DNA of 64,000 nt from an uncultured Muribaculaceae bacterium. Lineage in GTDB: Bacteria; Bacteroidota; Bacteroidia; Bacteroidales; Muribaculaceae. The translations under genes were made by a program, and so were the position numbers. A model generated the notes under the pieces. That model was not told the DNA's origin and made no database searches. It saw only the letters and a list, made by a program, of their open reading frames with translations. Below, in pieces: positions 1 through 8,000 of the stretch (the first letter of the stretch is position 1; every line of letters begins with the position of its first letter). The stretch is taken from the NCBI GenBank assembly GCA_910584055.1, contig CAJTZS010000011.1, positions 1 through 64,000 on the forward strand, read 5' to 3'.

Positions 1-50
1 CTCAAACACCAGTGGAGCAATCCGTGCCGGTTCGACCCCGGCTCTGGGTA
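1..50 (+). tRNA. tRNA-Leu (CAA), 3' part
   Basis: The window opens inside a tRNA. From the edge one can read an anticodon loop CTCAAAC (anticodon CAA), a long variable arm with a TGGA/TCCG stem and GCAA loop, a perfect T-arm (GCCGG, loop TTCGACC, CCGGC at 26-42), the acceptor 3' strand TCTGGGT and discriminator A50. The long variable arm together with CAA fits a class II leucine tRNA. CCA is not encoded. The 5' acceptor and D-arm lie outside the window, so the identity rests on the loop and variable arm. Confidence 0.78.
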
Positions 51-55
51 CAGAA

Positions 56-91
56 ATGAGGAATAGAGCAATCTATTCCTCATTTTTTTTT
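56..91 (+). terminator. Rho-independent terminator after tRNA-Leu
   Basis: An 11-bp stem, ATGAGGAATAG paired with CTATTCCTCAT around an AGCAAT loop, is followed directly by eight T residues. It ends the tRNA transcript. Confidence 0.85.
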
Positions 92-151
92 GTTAAAAAA
101 CATATTTTATATCAAAAAATAAGATTTTTTTGAAAAAATATGTGAGAAGTG

Positions 152-182
152 TTTGAAAGTCTGCTTTAAATGTTTATATTTG
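152..182 (+). promoter_or_regulatory. Promoter of the HU gene
   Basis: TTTG at 152-155 and TATATTTG at 175-182, 19 bp apart, fit the Bacteroidetes primary sigma consensus (TTTG, 19-21 bp, TAnnTTTG). Transcription would begin near 189, leaving a 5' leader of about 70 nt before the HU start at 261. Confidence 0.75.
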
Positions 183-260
183 TGGCAGATTTGTTTCTAT
201 AGGAACCTGATTATATTTCTGAAACGAATACACACATATACATTAAATACCAAACGCAGT

Positions 261-524
261 ATGAACAAGACAGATTTAGTAAATGAGATCGCGGCTAAAG
301 CTCAGTTGAACAAGGTGGCAGCTAAGGCTGCTCTCGAAGCTACTCTCGAATCAATCGAGCAGGCTCTCGCGAACAACGACAAAGTGCAGCTCATCGGTTT
401 CGGCACCTTCTCTGTAGTGGAAAAAGAGGCCCGTACCGGCATCAATCCCCAGACTAAGGAAAAGATTCAGATTCCGGCTCGCAAGGTCGTTAAATTCAAA
501 CCCGCCGCAGACCTCGCAAAATAA
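261..524 (+). CDS. HU family DNA-binding protein
   Basis: The product is an 87-residue HU/IHF-type nucleoid protein that bends and compacts DNA as a dimer. The start chosen is the ATG at 261 (MNKTDLVNEIA), which gives the usual HU length; the same frame is open further upstream to 153, but that stretch lies over the promoter and leader. The signature GFGTFSVVEKEARTGINPQT followed by the basic PARKVVKFKP beta-arm end is clear. It is monocistronic, between its own promoter and a terminator at 547. It is chromosomal and not part of the prophage, although Mu-like phages elsewhere use HU in transposition. Confidence 0.95.
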   Translation: MNKTDLVNEIAAKAQLNKVAAKAALEATLESIEQALANNDKVQLIGFGTFSVVEKEARTGINPQTKEKIQIPARKVVKFKPAADLAK

Positions 525-546
525 TCTGCAAACGGCAAGAATCACG

Positions 547-577
547 AGCCTGTTCCCCGCGAGGGAGCAGGCTTTAT
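547..577 (+). terminator. Terminator after HU
   Basis: AGCCTGTTCCC (547-557) pairs with GGGAGCAGGCT (563-573) with one G-T pair, and a short T-rich tail follows. It sits 22 bp after the HU stop. Confidence 0.75.
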
Positions 578-608
578 TTGTATATCACCCCGTTTTTTCG
601 TATTTTTG
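577..608 (+). promoter_or_regulatory. Promoter of argS
   Basis: TTTG at 577-580 and TATTTTTG at 601-608 are 20 bp apart, a good Bacteroidetes promoter. The start site would be near 615, about 25 bp ahead of the argS ATG at 640. It overlaps the end of the HU terminator. Confidence 0.75.
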
Positions 609-639
609 CAACGATAAACATTTCTTATGTAAGATTGAC

Positions 640-2418
640 ATGACAATTGAATCAATTATAGCAAAAGGCGTCGTCAAGGCTGTCAAGCAGCTTTACGGCG
701 CAGAAATAGAGGAGAAGACCGTAACTCCTTCGGCTACAAAACGCGAATTCGAGGGAGACCTCACGGTGGTTGTTTTCCCGTTGCTCAAAATTTCACGTAA
801 GGCTCCTGACGTTACGGCTTCCGAGATAGGGGAGTGGCTTGAGAAAAATGTTGAAGCCGTTGAGAAATTCAATGTGGTCAAAGGGTTTCTCAACATTTCC
901 ATAAATTCTGCATTCTGGCTGGGTCTGCTTCATGAGATAGCGGCGGATGCAGACTTCGGCTTGCGCAAGGCGGACGACAATTCAGATTTGGTAATGGTGG
1001 AGTATTCTTCTCCCAATACCAACAAGCCGCTCCATCTCGGACATGTGCGTAACAATCTGCTTGGCTATTCCCTCTCGCAGATATTGAAGGCCAACGGGCA
1101 TAAGGTTGTCAAGACAAATATAGTCAACGACCGCGGCATACATATCTGCAAGTCGATGCTCGCATGGAAGAAATGGGGCGAAGGCGCGACTCCTGAATCT
1201 GCCGGTAAGAAGGGCGACCACCTTATAGGCGACTTCTACGTAGCGTTCGACAAGCATTATAAAGCTGAACTCAAGGAAATCATGGAAAAGGAGAATGTTT
1301 CCGAAGAGGAGGCTGAGAAAAAGTCGCGGCTTATGGCTGAAGCCCGTGAGATGCTCCGTAAATGGGAGTCCGGCGATCCTGAGGTGCGCGAATTGTGGAA
1401 AATGATGAACGGCTGGGTTTATGCCGGCTTCGATGAGACATATCGCCGCCTTGGCGTTGATTTCGATAAGATCTATTATGAATCGGATACGTATCTGGAG
1501 GGGAAAGACCTCGTGCTCGGCGGAATTGAGAAGGGCATAATGTATCGAAAGGAAGACGGCTCTGTCTGGGCTGACCTCACAGGCGACGGTCTCGACCATA
1601 AGCTGCTTCTCCGTGCCGACGGCACATCCGTCTATATGACCCAGGATATAGGCACCGCCAAGCTCCGTTATCAGGATTTCCCGATCGACAAGATGATATA
1701 TGTGGTCGGAAACGAGCAGAATTATCATTTTCAGGTGCTGTCGTTGCTCCTTGACAAGCTCGGTTTCAAATGGGGGAAAGACCTCACCCATTTCTCATAC
1801 GGTATGGTCGAGCTTCCGGAAGGTAAGATGAAGAGCCGGGAAGGCACGGTGGTGGATGCCGATGACCTTATCGACACGATGGTTGCCTCCGCCGCCGAGA
1901 TGGGGGCTGAACGGTTCGCTGAAATGCCTGCTGAAGAGAGCGCGGAGATTGCCAGGATGGTCGGGCTTGGAGCGTTGAAATATTTCCTCCTTAAAGTCGA
2001 TCCTCGCAAGAATATGCTTTTCAATCCCAAGGAATCGATTGATTTCAACGGCAACACAGGACCTTTCATCCAGTACACCTATGCCCGTATCCGTTCTGTA
2101 ATCCGTAAGTCGGAGGGTTTTGATCCTCAGGTCACTCCACACAGCGAACCGAATGCCAAGGAATCAGTGCTGATTCAGAAGGTTGCAGATTTCCCCGCTG
2201 TTGTTGCTGAGGCCGGCAAGAATTATTCTCCCGCGCTGATTGCGAACTATGCATATGACCTCGCAAAGGAATATAACCAGTTCTATCACGATTATTCCAT
2301 TCTGCGTGAGGAGAATGGGGATAAACGCAATCTCCGTCTTTTGCTCTCATTCGTGGTGGGAAGGACTCTGAAAAGCGCGATGTCGCTTCTCGGCATAGAG
2401 ATGCCCGAGAGGATGTAA
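640..2418 (+). CDS. argS: Arginyl-tRNA synthetase
   Basis: Class I synthetase of 592 residues that charges tRNA-Arg in the cytoplasm. The N-terminal additional domain (roughly residues 1-115) precedes the Rossmann catalytic core. The HIGH-type signature appears as HLGHVRNN near residue 130, and KMKSREGTVV near residue 395 is the degenerate KMSK region typical of ArgRS. The C-terminal DALR anticodon-binding helical domain ends the protein (YNQFYHDYSIL, then LGIEMPERM). The length is normal. It has its own promoter and is followed after 51 bp by a membrane protein gene on the same strand. Confidence 0.97.
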   Translation: MTIESIIAKGVVKAVKQLYGAEIEEKTVTPSATKREFEGDLTVVVFPLLKISRKAPDVTASEIGEWLEKNVEAVEKFNVVKGFLNISINSAFWLGLLHEIAADADFGLRKADDNSDLVMVEYSSPNTNKPLHLGHVRNNLLGYSLSQILKANGHKVVKTNIVNDRGIHICKSMLAWKKWGEGATPESAGKKGDHLIGDFYVAFDKHYKAELKEIMEKENVSEEEAEKKSRLMAEAREMLRKWESGDPEVRELWKMMNGWVYAGFDETYRRLGVDFDKIYYESDTYLEGKDLVLGGIEKGIMYRKEDGSVWADLTGDGLDHKLLLRADGTSVYMTQDIGTAKLRYQDFPIDKMIYVVGNEQNYHFQVLSLLLDKLGFKWGKDLTHFSYGMVELPEGKMKSREGTVVDADDLIDTMVASAAEMGAERFAEMPAEESAEIARMVGLGALKYFLLKVDPRKNMLFNPKESIDFNGNTGPFIQYTYARIRSVIRKSEGFDPQVTPHSEPNAKESVLIQKVADFPAVVAEAGKNYSPALIANYAYDLAKEYNQFYHDYSILREENGDKRNLRLLLSFVVGRTLKSAMSLLGIEMPERM

Positions 2419-2469
2419 TAAACTTTTTGGCACGTTTTGTGTCTAATAAATTGAAAACAGTATCTTAAT

Positions 2470-3189
2470 ATGGAATACAACAATTCAAGAATGACTCCTC
2501 CTCCCTTTTATGGAGGTCAGGAGATTGTGACGCAGACCAACGCAGTGATGAAACGCGTATATGTCCGTATGTTTATCGGACTGTTGGTGTCTGCTTTCTG
2601 TGCTCTCGGTGTGGCAAGTTCACCCGCAGCACTCAGTTTCTTCTTCGGCAACCGTCTTGTGTTCTGGGGAATGCTTATCGCCATGTTCGTGATGGCATGG
2701 GTGATTCCTGCGAGAATGGAGAAGATGTCATCAGGCGCGGTGGTCGGATTCTTCGTGCTGTTCTCCGCATTGATGGGATGCTGGCTTGCTCCCATATTCC
2801 TCGTGTATCGTCTTGGCACTATTGTCTATACACTTTTCATTACAGCCGGAACTTTCGGCGCAATGTCGGTATATGGCTATTTCACCAAGTCTGACCTTTC
2901 GAAGATGGGTGCTTATCTGATGATGGCTCTCTTCGGTCTGATCATTGCGAGCGTGGTGAATATCTTTTGGGCAAATTCTACAATGGAATGGATCATCTCC
3001 ATTGTTGGCTTGCTGATCTTCACCGGTCTTACAGCTTGGGATACTCAGCAGGTAAGACGTATGGCGGCTGCCAATCTTGAGCCGGCACTTGCCGACAAAC
3101 TCGCTACGATGGGCGCGATGAATCTTTACCTCGATTTCATCAACCTCTTCCTTTTCCTTCTCCGCATACTTGGCGGTAACAGAGATTGA
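2470..3189 (+). CDS. Bax inhibitor-1 / YccA family membrane protein
   Basis: The 239-residue product has seven hydrophobic segments after a polar N-terminal tail of about 30 residues that includes a PPP run. The order and spacing of helices, the late motif FTGLTAWDTQQVRRM and the C-terminal MNLYLDFINLFLFLLRILG are typical of the BI-1/YccA/YbhL family (inner-membrane proteins linked to ion leak and protease control). It lies 51 bp after argS on the same strand and may be co-transcribed, since no good promoter is visible in the gap. Substrate and partner cannot be read from the sequence. Confidence 0.9.
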   Translation: MEYNNSRMTPPPFYGGQEIVTQTNAVMKRVYVRMFIGLLVSAFCALGVASSPAALSFFFGNRLVFWGMLIAMFVMAWVIPARMEKMSSGAVVGFFVLFSALMGCWLAPIFLVYRLGTIVYTLFITAGTFGAMSVYGYFTKSDLSKMGAYLMMALFGLIIASVVNIFWANSTMEWIISIVGLLIFTGLTAWDTQQVRRMAAANLEPALADKLATMGAMNLYLDFINLFLFLLRILGGNRD

Positions 3190-3239
3190 TACCCTGCGGG
3201 AATGTTTAATGTTCAATGTCTAATGTTTAATTAAACGTC

Positions 3240-3512
3240 ATGACTAAGGAAGAACTTGAAGGGAAGATCAGGGATGCAGTTGCTGAATATATCGCCGATG
3301 AGGAAACCTACGACGATAATGCGCGTCTGCAGATCAATCTTGAGAAATGGGAAGTGACAGTTGTCGACAGCGAGGATGACGAACCCGAAAATGTCGATAC
3401 GGTTGACTACTATGATGTGATGGACTTCATAAGAATAAGTCCTGATGAACCCGGCAAATGGGAGGTTGACGACGAAGCCGTCAAATCCGTTGCCGAAGAA
3501 ACCATTGGTTAA
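3240..3512 (+). CDS. Small acidic conserved protein, function unknown
   Basis: A 90-residue protein rich in Asp and Glu (PENVDTVDYYDVMDFIR, then SPDEPGKWEVDDEAV), with no signal peptide, membrane segment or recognised domain. The spacer in front (about 3203-3238) is an AT-rich run repeating TAATGTTTAAT-like units, as also seen at 56569. It ends convergently with the next gene, sharing the last 4 bp (3509-3512). Codon use matches the neighbours. It is probably a real housekeeping-type gene, but no function can be assigned. Confidence 0.7.
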   Translation: MTKEELEGKIRDAVAEYIADEETYDDNARLQINLEKWEVTVVDSEDDEPENVDTVDYYDVMDFIRISPDEPGKWEVDDEAVKSVAEETIG

Positions 3513-3916
3513 AATGGGAGGGAGAGCTGACGCGCTCCCTTGTGGAATACAGACGAGATGTTTTCGCTGCGCGAAGATGTCTCGTTTTTTTGTATGTGTC
3601 GGTCGGGATACAGCATGAGAGGTTTCTCCATGCTCCAGCCGCGCGAAGCGTTGCGTAGATATAGGCGTGCAAGTCCGCTGATGCCGCGACATTGGCGACG
3701 AAGTTCGCCCCAGAGCTCTGAAAGGTCGTTGACAGAATTGACCATAAACTCAACAACCGTGCGTCCGTGCATCACGAGGCGTGCGAAGAGGCGATCACCG
3801 TAGCAGATAGGGCGGTTGCCCGCTGTGGCAAGCGAAGAGGGGCGACGGTAAGGCTCGAAAGAACGACGGATGCCGTGCATCCCCGGATTGTTTGAAGAAT
3901 AAGCAGTGGCAGTCAT
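3509..3916 (-). CDS. Conserved hypothetical protein
   Basis: A 135-residue soluble protein on the minus strand. The central part (VVEFMVNSVNDLSELWGELR, then GLARLYLRNASRGWSMEKPLMLY) resembles a short Bacteroidales family that I recall only as conserved hypothetical. A TAATTTTG -7 element on the minus strand at 3960-3967 would start transcription about 37 bp upstream of the ATG, which supports it as a real gene. The C-terminus is Ser/Arg rich. It is convergent with, and overlaps by 4 bp, the gene at 3240. Function unknown. Confidence 0.6.
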   Translation of the reverse strand: MTATAYSSNNPGMHGIRRSFEPYRRPSSLATAGNRPICYGDRLFARLVMHGRTVVEFMVNSVNDLSELWGELRRQCRGISGLARLYLRNASRGWSMEKPLMLYPDRHIQKNETSSRSENISSVFHKGARQLSLPF

Positions 3917-3959
3917 AATGAATTTCTGTTAAAGTTGAGTTTATCTATTGATTACGGTA

Positions 3960-3967
3960 CAAAATTA
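3960..3967 (-). promoter_or_regulatory. -7 element for the 3509-3916 gene
   Basis: TAATTTTG read on the minus strand matches TAnnTTTG and lies 44 bp upstream of the ATG at 3916. No convincing TTTG at the -33 position is visible, so it is weaker than the HU and argS promoters. Confidence 0.45.
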
Positions 3968-4222
3968 TTCCCTCATGCTGCCGCTGAGTTGCATCATATT
4001 GTTAACAAATGTAAAAAATGAATTAGTTCCCTGGCCGTTTCCGCTCTTGCCGAGGAGCGGAGCCTGTCGCTAAAATCGCTGCGGCAGACTCTGCCACTCT
4101 GCCTGGAGTTCACGACCTTAAAAGACAAGGAGTGTCAATCCTTTGCGCCCTCGGCGGCTCTGCGAGGAATAATGTTCAGTGTGATAAATGGGAATTTCGG
4201 GTGTGCAGCTGCATTGCATAAT

Positions 4223-4254
4223 TTTGGATAGTTGGTGATGATTTATTATTTTTG
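4223..4254 (+). promoter_or_regulatory. Promoter of the disrupted lipoprotein gene
   Basis: TTTG at 4223-4226 and TATTTTTG at 4247-4254 are 20 bp apart; a second TATATTTG overlaps 4262-4269. Transcription would start about 10 bp before the ATG at 4272. The rest of the 355-bp gap 3917-4271 holds only the opposite-strand -7 element at 3960 and an inverted repeat CCGCTC/GAGCGG near 4038-4058; no gene is seen there. Confidence 0.65.
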
Positions 4255-4271
4255 TTGCAAATATATTTGGA

Positions 4272-4949
4272 ATGAGGAATTTCATTGTCATAACGATAGT
4301 TCTGGTAGTTGTCGCGGTCTTTGTCGGCTGTGACAGGCGCGGTGCGGAAACAGACCACGCCCTTGACGCCGCCTGTGCGTTGATGCAGGCGCATCCAGAC
4401 TCTTCATTGCGGCTGTTGGAGAGCGTGGACACTTCCGGTCTCGACGAAGCGCGGACTGCCCGCTTCGCCCTTTTGCTGACCAAGGCGCGGGACAAGAACT
4501 ATCTCGAACCGACGAACGACACGTTGATCCGTAGGGCTGTAGAGCATTACCGGGGTAGCGGTGGCAGCGAGGAGATGCAGTCGCTGTTCTACTACGGGCA
4601 GGTGCTCTTCAATATCAATTCGGTCCGAGACGCTTTCGTGTTTCTTCACTTGGCTTATGACATGGCTAAGGAGCGGAATGACTGGTATTTTCAAGGTATG
4701 AGCGCCTGCACGCTGGGGGCACTTTACGGTAACCAGTACATCTATGACAAGTATCTTTACTGGGCAAAGTATAATCCGCAAAACGAAACGTGCGACGCTC
4801 TCAGAACGAAACGTGCCAAAAATAAAACGAAACGATTCTCCGTTTCAAAACGAAGCGTACCTCTGAGGTGCTTCCCTGAACACCCCTTTTTCAAAAAAAT
4901 TTCGACCCGGCTTCGCCGGGAGGCTGGAAGATCCCGGCTCAGTATTTGA
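4272..4949 (+). pseudogene. TPR-type lipoprotein, truncated by prophage insertion
   Basis: The first 168 codons (to about 4775) encode a lipoprotein: signal sequence MRNFIVITIVLVVVAVFVGC with lipobox Cys20, then helical repeats with phrases such as PDSSLRLLESVD, ARFALLLTKARDKNY and MAKERNDWYFQGMSACTLG. Relatives in Bacteroidales are TPR proteins of several hundred residues, often with a later membrane segment, so most of the protein is missing. From about 4776 the frame runs into prophage left-end DNA and adds about 57 unrelated, basic residues before a TGA at 4947. The missing 3' part is not found beyond the right prophage end. The promoter is intact, so a chimeric secreted product could be made, but function is unlikely. 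Confidence 0.75.
4780..4860. repeat. Left-end transposase-binding repeats
   Basis: Four direct copies of one motif occur in 81 bp: AAAACGAAACGTGC at 4780-4793, AACGAAACGTGC at 4805-4816, AAAACGAAACGAT at 4824-4836 and AAAACGAAGCGTAC at 4847-4860. Start-to-start distances are about 20-25 bp. Inverted copies at 46088-46101 and 46180-46193 mark the right end. By analogy with Mu these are sites for the DDE transposase encoded at 40575-42608. The outermost nucleotides are not a clear TG/CA pair. Confidence 0.75.
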
Positions 4950-4985
4950 ATGGCCTCCGAACATTGTCCGAAGGCCATTCTTTTT
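4948..4985 (+). terminator. Hairpin with T-run at the prophage left end
   Basis: GAATGGCCTCCGAA pairs with the segment ending TTCGGAGGCCATTC in near-perfect form (stem within 4948-4980), followed on the plus strand by five T residues. It would stop transcription from the interrupted lipoprotein promoter before it enters the tail operon from behind. On the minus strand the hairpin follows the giant tail gene but has no T-run. Confidence 0.6.
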
Positions 4986-4999
4986 CGCTTTTCGCTTTG

Positions 5000-5014
5000 G
5001 GTCGCTGCGCGACC
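5000..5014 (-). other. Short hairpin downstream of the variable repeat
   Basis: GGTCGC, a 3-nt loop and GCGACC form a perfect 6-bp inverted repeat 18 bp past the stop codon of the giant tail gene and about 78 bp past the end of the variable repeat. In the Bordetella phage DGR a hairpin or cruciform just downstream of the variable repeat raises retrohoming efficiency. This one is a candidate for that role by position only. Confidence 0.35.
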
Positions 5015-5031
5015 GCTTTTCCGCTTTTCGA

Positions 5032-8000
5032 TCACGCAACTTCGACTATCGCTTTGTACGCGGTCACGCTCTGCGCTTTGACGAGTTTGCCGCGGAAGGC
5101 CAGACGCGACCCGACATTCGTGCTCGCATGCGATGCATCGTAACTCGCATACGCGAACGACACGCCGCCATTCGCATGCGCGTTGCCGTTGCCGCGAAAG
5201 ACCACACGGCCTGTTGCGCCTGAATACCAAACATAGTCGCAGTAATATGTGGAGGAGCTGCCGCCGCTTGCGGCAACCGGTACCATGTCCATATACAGAC
5301 CGTGGGCGACTTCGGTTATCCATGTACCGCTTGCTGTGGTGCATTTAACCCATCGTATGCTGCCGTCGGGCATCCATATTCGGTATTGGTTTTCCCTGCC
5401 GCTCGTATTGGGAACATCCACACAGTCCATCATGTCATATTTGTGATTGTAGATGTCCTCATATCCGAGACAGCAGGTATTGTTGACCTGTTCAACTGTC
5501 GCCGCCTGTATTCCGGTGCCTTCGTTGACATACCAGGCATACTGGTGGACAAGATTTTCAATCAGTGAATTGGTCACATTAGGATTGATGGTTTTGGCTG
5601 CTTCGTATCCTACTGTTTCCTGCATTCCATGACTCATGGTCCCACCGGTAATACGGCTGACTGTATGTGAACCGGCACCGCACACCTCCTGTGAGTCCCG
5701 GCGCCCATGGACGGCATAGAAGAAGTTGGCGATGCGGTTGTGCATCATCCAGTCAATCTGCTGCATTCCTCGCTGGGCACTGTAGTAGTTGAAGTCTGTC
5801 CAGGTCATATTGGCAACCGTTGTGCCACCGGTAACGCAGGCTCTGAATTTGCCGTCGACGACCGATGTGCCTACCACTGCGCACAGATAGGCCGCATCGA
5901 AATACCAGTCGGGTTCCATATCCTCGATTCTGTCGGTATTTGACAATACTACTTTGTCAAAAGGTGCAGTGTTGCGTATGGTGAAGTTAAGCGTCACCGC
6001 TCCTTCGGGGACATCCTTTATCAGATACATGCCGTCCTGAAATCTCAGTGAAAGTGTCGGGACGACGATGTTTTCAAGGACATTGCCGGCGGCATCGCAG
6101 AATACGGCGCCCATGAGTCCCGTTCCGGGAACAGAGGGGAAGCGCACGCGCTTATAGGCAGACACTCCAACCTGGCACACTGAGAAGGCACTGTCGTTGG
6201 TGTAAGACGCGGCAAGGGTTGTCTTGCCGACTATCTTTTTGCCGACAATGACAAGACCTTCGTCACGGAGCTGTTCAAACGTGATGACATCGACATCCGG
6301 GCGTGAAGGTGCATGATCCTTGTCATTGCTGCTGTAGCAGTCAAGCTGCCGGTTATTGAGATAATCATACACTCCTTTGAGCCACGCATCGGGTTCATAC
6401 ATCATTATATCGCCCTCGGTAGAATCGAGTTTCGCTTTAGTACAGTTACGAACTGCGTCTGCATCTGCGTAATAGTTGGAGTCGTCGTCATGCAAGGGAT
6501 AATAGGTCATCTCGCCGTCAAGGTTATTCATAGTGGTCTCGACGTTGGCGATGTTGACCGGGCGCGTCGTTGGCTTGCGCGTCATTTTGGCAAGGACACG
6601 ATGGCGACGCTGCTTGAGGGCAAGGACATGACCACTTGGCACATACTCGTTGCCGAACTTGTAGCCTGTTTCGTTGTCAAGATTGCTGATGTTGGCATCG
6701 TCGGCAACACCCATTGTACGTTCTATGACCGAGTATTCCGGCTGTATGATATTGAGTTCCGGGAAGTGGGCGCACATCTCGTCATAGCGCTCCTGCTCCA
6801 TGTAGCGTGTGAGCCGGACTGTGCCGACGAGGGCACAGGTATCGGTCGAGTTGCCGTCTGCGTCCACACCGCCCATCGTCATGAATTTGTTGAGCCATGT
6901 TCCGTCATCGTCGCGGTCTATGCCGGTGACGCGGATGCGGTCCGTATTTGAACAACGCTGAAGCAGGGTTTCCCAATTGAGTAGCGGACAGTTGTCAAAA
7001 ACGATGGTCTTGACATTGCTATAGTTCTCGAGAGTCAGGCCGCTTTGCGTGAGTCTGGCGAGATACTCAAGGCGGAGCGTGGTGATAGTAGCCGGGAGTT
7101 TTGCCGATGTGACCGGCGCACCCTTGGCGAAATTGACACTCTGTACTTTCGTGCCTCTCGCGTCGAGGTCCTCAAGGCGTGTCTGATTGGTCAGGTCAAG
7201 GGCCGTGCTCGTGCTGCCGCCGGTCTTGGCCTGTGCCTGGTTGCGCAGGTTGAGCTTGCGGAGCTGTCGGCAGTTGCTGATACTTAGCCACCATCCGGTG
7301 GAACCGCTGCCGCTGCTCTGCAGGTTAAGTTCGCGCAGGGCTGTGCATTTGCCGAGGTCCAGTCCGTTCTTGAGATGGTTCGAGGCCCCTGTCATGTCAA
7401 GTTTCTTTATGCGGCTTGCGCCGTAGACTCGCAGGGGGTCATTTACCGTATAGGCCCCGGTGATTGCAATCTCGGCTTCGGCTCCGTCGGCCACAAGCCC
7501 GGTGTTGGCTATGTTCGGAGAGTTGTTGGTGCCGTAACCGAAGGCGTAAGGCTCGCTTGAGGTGACACGGATTCGGTCGGCGGCATCGTCGGCGGCGCGG
7601 GCCATGTAGAGGTCTATGTTGTCGCTCGTGAAGTTGCTTGTGCCATATATGGCGTCCAGAAGCGCGAATCGGTTCTTGATGAAGTATGCGCGGTGCGAGG
7701 CGTTACTGCCCTGCAGGGCGTAGATGAAAGGCCAGATCTTGCCGTACATCTCCCTTGTGGCCGGGGCGATGTATTTCAGGTAACCGCTCTTGTTGAAGGC
7801 GCGGTCGCTCCAGTTCCCGGACTGCTCGTCGATGAGCATGGCGAGGACTCTTTCAACTGTCATCACGCTGCGGTAGTTTGCGGCACACCTTCTGATGTCG
7901 TCCTGAAGATTCGCAAGGCAGAGGTTCCACAGGACGCTGTCGAAGCCTTCCATGGCGTATTTGCTCGCCTCTGCGTCCCATGTGTCACGCATGGTAGTAT

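Noticed and set aside
1..50. tRNA as attachment site of the prophage
   Set aside because: The prophage begins 4.7 kb away and encodes a DDE transposase, not a tyrosine integrase.
982..1791. Long open frame on the strand opposite argS
   Set aside because: Antisense shadow of a conserved synthetase; no promoter or independent protein pattern.
4757..5344. Leftward frame crossing the prophage left end
   Set aside because: It spans the variable repeat, the hairpins and the host-phage junction; composition is Arg/Cys-rich and not protein-like.
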